A DNA stretch of 64,000 nt from NCBI RefSeq assembly GCF_003569045.1, contig NZ_BFCB01000003.1, forward strand, positions 558,001 to 622,000, read 5' to 3'. Position numbers and translations under genes: made by a program. Positions 62,349-64,000 of this stretch are shown here, piece by piece. The notes under the pieces are model-generated. The model was not told where the DNA came from and searched no databases. It saw only the letters and a list, made by a program, of their open reading frames with translations. Position 1 is the stretch's first letter, and every line of letters begins with the position of its first letter. This DNA comes from Aggregatilinea lenta. Its GTDB lineage: Bacteria > Chloroflexota > Anaerolineae > Aggregatilineales > Aggregatilineaceae.

Positions 62349-64000
62349 TAGTAGGAGACCTCCAAGTGCTCTTCTTCGCGGATGAAGTCAAGGAGCTGGT
62401 CCATCTCACGCAGCTTCTGCTCCTGCAAGATGCGTCCATACTCGAACGGAACGACCTTGATGAACTTGGGCAGGTACTCGTGCCAGCGCTCCAGGATCAT
62501 CTGGCCGACCGGGCTGCCGGTGTACTCGACATGCTTGCCGATCCACTCGCGGATGAATTCCTGGTCGTCGTATTCCAGCGCGGGGGCCAGATCGACCATC
62601 GAGCGGTTGCAGAAGTAGGCGAAGTTGCCGTCCACGTTGAGCACGTAGGCGATGCCGCCGCTCATGCCCGCCGCGAAGTTGCGCCCGACCTTGCCCAGCA
62701 CGATGATGCGCCCGCCGGTCATGTATTCGGCGCAGTGGTCGCCCGTGCCTTCCACGACGGCGATTGCGCCGCTGTTGCGCACGGCGAAGCGCTCGCCCGC
62801 CATGCCGCGCACGAAGGTTTCGCCACCCGTCGCGCCGTAGAGTACCGTGTTGCCGATGATGATGTTTTCCTCAGCGGCGAAGGTGCTGCCCGCCGGCGGC
62901 ACGACGATCAGCCGCCCGCCGGAGAGTCCCTTGCCGAAGTAGTCGTTCGCGTCGCCGTTTAGCCGCAGGGTGATGCCGTGCGCCAGGAACGCGCCGAAGC
63001 TCTGCCCCGCGCTGCCGTTCAGCGTGATGTTGATCGTGTTGTCCGGCAGGCCGTCCTCGCCGTAGCGCCGCGACACTTCGCCGGAGAGCATCGTGCCCAG
63101 CGTGCGGTCGGAGTTGGTGATCGGCACTTCGATATTGACCTGCTCGCAGCGTTCCAGCGCGGGCTTCGCCAGCTCGATCAACTTGCGGTCCAGCACGCGG
63201 TCGATCTTGTGCACCTGGCTTTCCACGCAGCAGGTCGCGGTGCGATCGGCTTCCGCCGGGCGATACAGGATCGCCAACGGATCGACCTTGCGCGCCTTCC
63301 AGTGATCGACCTCGCGCGCCGCCAGCAGGTCGGTGCGCCCGACCAACTCGTCGAAGCGGCGGATGCCCAATTGCGCCATGATCTCGCGTACGTCCTGGGC
63401 CATGAACGTGAAGTAGTTGATCAGATCTTCCGGCTTGCCGGTGAACTTCTCGCGGAGCTGCGGGTCCTGCGTCGCCACGCCGACCGGGCAGGTGTTCAGG
63501 TGACACTTGCGCATCATCACGCAGCCGAGCGCGATGACCGAGCCGGTCCCGAAGGCGAATTCTTCCGCACCCAGCAGCGCCGCCAGCACGATGTCGCGCC
63601 CGGTCTTGAGCTGGCCGTCGGTCTGCAGCTTGACGCGCCCGCGCAGGCCGTTCATGACCAGCGTCTGGTGCGTCTCGGAGATGCCCAGCTCGAACGGCAG
63701 CCCGGCGTGCTTGATCGAGCTGACCGGGCTGGCCCCGGTCCCGCCGTCGTAGCCGCTGATCACGATGTTGTCCGCGTGGGCTTTGGCGACCCCTGCGGCG
63801 ACCGTGCCGACCCCCGCTTCGGACACCAGCTTGACGCTGATGCGCGCGTGGGGGTTGGCGTTCTTCAGGTCGAAGATCAGTTGCGCCAAGTCTTCGATCG
63901 AGTAGATGTCGTGGTGCGGCGGCGGCGAAATCAGCGTGACGCCGGGCGTCGCATGGCGCGTGCGCGCGATGACCTGATCGACTTTGTGGCCGGGGAGCTG
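62348..64000 (-). CDS. gltB: Glutamate synthase large subunit (3' part)
   Basis: The frame runs open to the window edge, so the 5' part is missing; about 550 C-terminal residues are present. It begins in the FMN-binding domain ([46 protein letters not shown]). The 3Fe-4S cluster cysteines are in [17 protein letters not shown]. The C-terminal GXGXG beta-helix domain follows ([45 protein letters not shown]). It makes glutamate from glutamine and 2-oxoglutarate. Internal TTG 63889 is not the true start. Confidence 0.96.
   Translation of the reverse strand, partial: QLPGHKVDQVIARTRHATPGVTLISPPPHHDIYSIEDLAQLIFDLKNANPHARISVKLVSEAGVGTVAAGVAKAHADNIVISGYDGGTGASPVSSIKHAGLPFELGISETHQTLVMNGLRGRVKLQTDGQLKTGRDIVLAALLGAEEFAFGTGSVIALGCVMMRKCHLNTCPVGVATQDPQLREKFTGKPEDLINYFTFMAQDVREIMAQLGIRRFDELVGRTDLLAAREVDHWKARKVDPLAILYRPAEADRTATCCVESQVHKIDRVLDRKLIELAKPALERCEQVNIEVPITNSDRTLGTMLSGEVSRRYGEDGLPDNTINITLNGSAGQSFGAFLAHGITLRLNGDANDYFGKGLSGGRLIVVPPAGSTFAAEENIIIGNTVLYGATGGETFVRGMAGERFAVRNSGAIAVVEGTGDHCAEYMTGGRIIVLGKVGRNFAAGMSGGIAYVLNVDGNFAYFCNRSMVDLAPALEYDDQEFIREWIGKHVEYTGSPVGQMILERWHEYLPKFIKVVPFEYGRILQEQKLREMDQLLDFIREEEHLEVSY

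Overview
The window is GC-rich, densely coded bacterial chromosome. The gene mix suggests a heterotrophic member of the Chloroflexota, probably class Anaerolineae. The reasons are many carbohydrate ABC importers whose binding proteins have Sec signals without a visible lipobox cysteine, clustered glycoside hydrolases, a UxaE-type tagaturonate epimerase, FTR1-type iron permeases, and intergenic spaces packed with short GC-rich palindromes. This placement is inference from gene content; there is no rRNA or other phylogenetic marker here, and I recognised no tRNA, CRISPR array or transposase.

Layout. 1-1390: 3' part of a fused aminopropyltransferase-like/membrane protein. 1602-8923: four tightly spaced genes on + (GH2, alpha/alpha-toroid glycosidase-like, GH35, beta-helix protein), all without signal peptides. 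9154-10497: ammonium channel. 10498-11424: long partly AT-rich gap. 11425-17207: complete seven-gene Mrp Na+/H+ antiporter operon. 17357-23946 (minus): LacI regulator, sugar ABC importer and GH31 alpha-xylosidase. 24378-28843: hexuronate module (KduD, KduI, UxaE on minus; divergent LacI regulator on +). 29061-33442: carAB. 33799-41541 (minus): two peptide/oligosaccharide-type ABC importer sets. 41575-45520: OsmC protein, DUF305 protein, class V aminotransferase and a phosphoribosyltransferase-like gene. 46019-50878 (minus): NMT1-type ABC importer with an amidase and a GH130 phosphorylase. 51217-57386 (minus): iron uptake unit FTR1-EfeO-FTR1. 57824-59314: sugar epimerase and FucU-type mutarotase. 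59682-60599: ketopantoate reductase. 60921-64000 (minus): gltD and the 3' part of gltB.

Functionally the window feeds plant-type polysaccharide products into central metabolism: beta-galactosides, xylosides and mannosides through GH2/GH35/GH31/GH130, and uronates through UxaE, KduI and KduD. LacI-type repressors with visible palindromic operators appear to switch these units. Ammonium is taken up by Amt and assimilated by glutamate synthase; carAB uses glutamine for pyrimidine and arginine synthesis.

The most unusual content is between genes: (i) palindromes with a constant GTAGGGG/CCCCTAC outer stem and a variable but self-complementary inner stem; (ii) a second hairpin family, R1; (iii) a 231-bp element with terminal inverted repeats inserted in an R1 copy with a target duplication; (iv) a 124-nt repeat in the same place, between binding-protein and permease genes, of two unrelated ABC operons; (v) MITE-like elements flanking the ketopantoate reductase gene. 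Among proteins, the standouts are a GH2 enzyme with Cys where the catalytic-motif Asn is expected, an EfeO with an EF-hand loop next to its HxxE motif, and paired FTR1 permeases with roughly 500-residue N-terminal domains.
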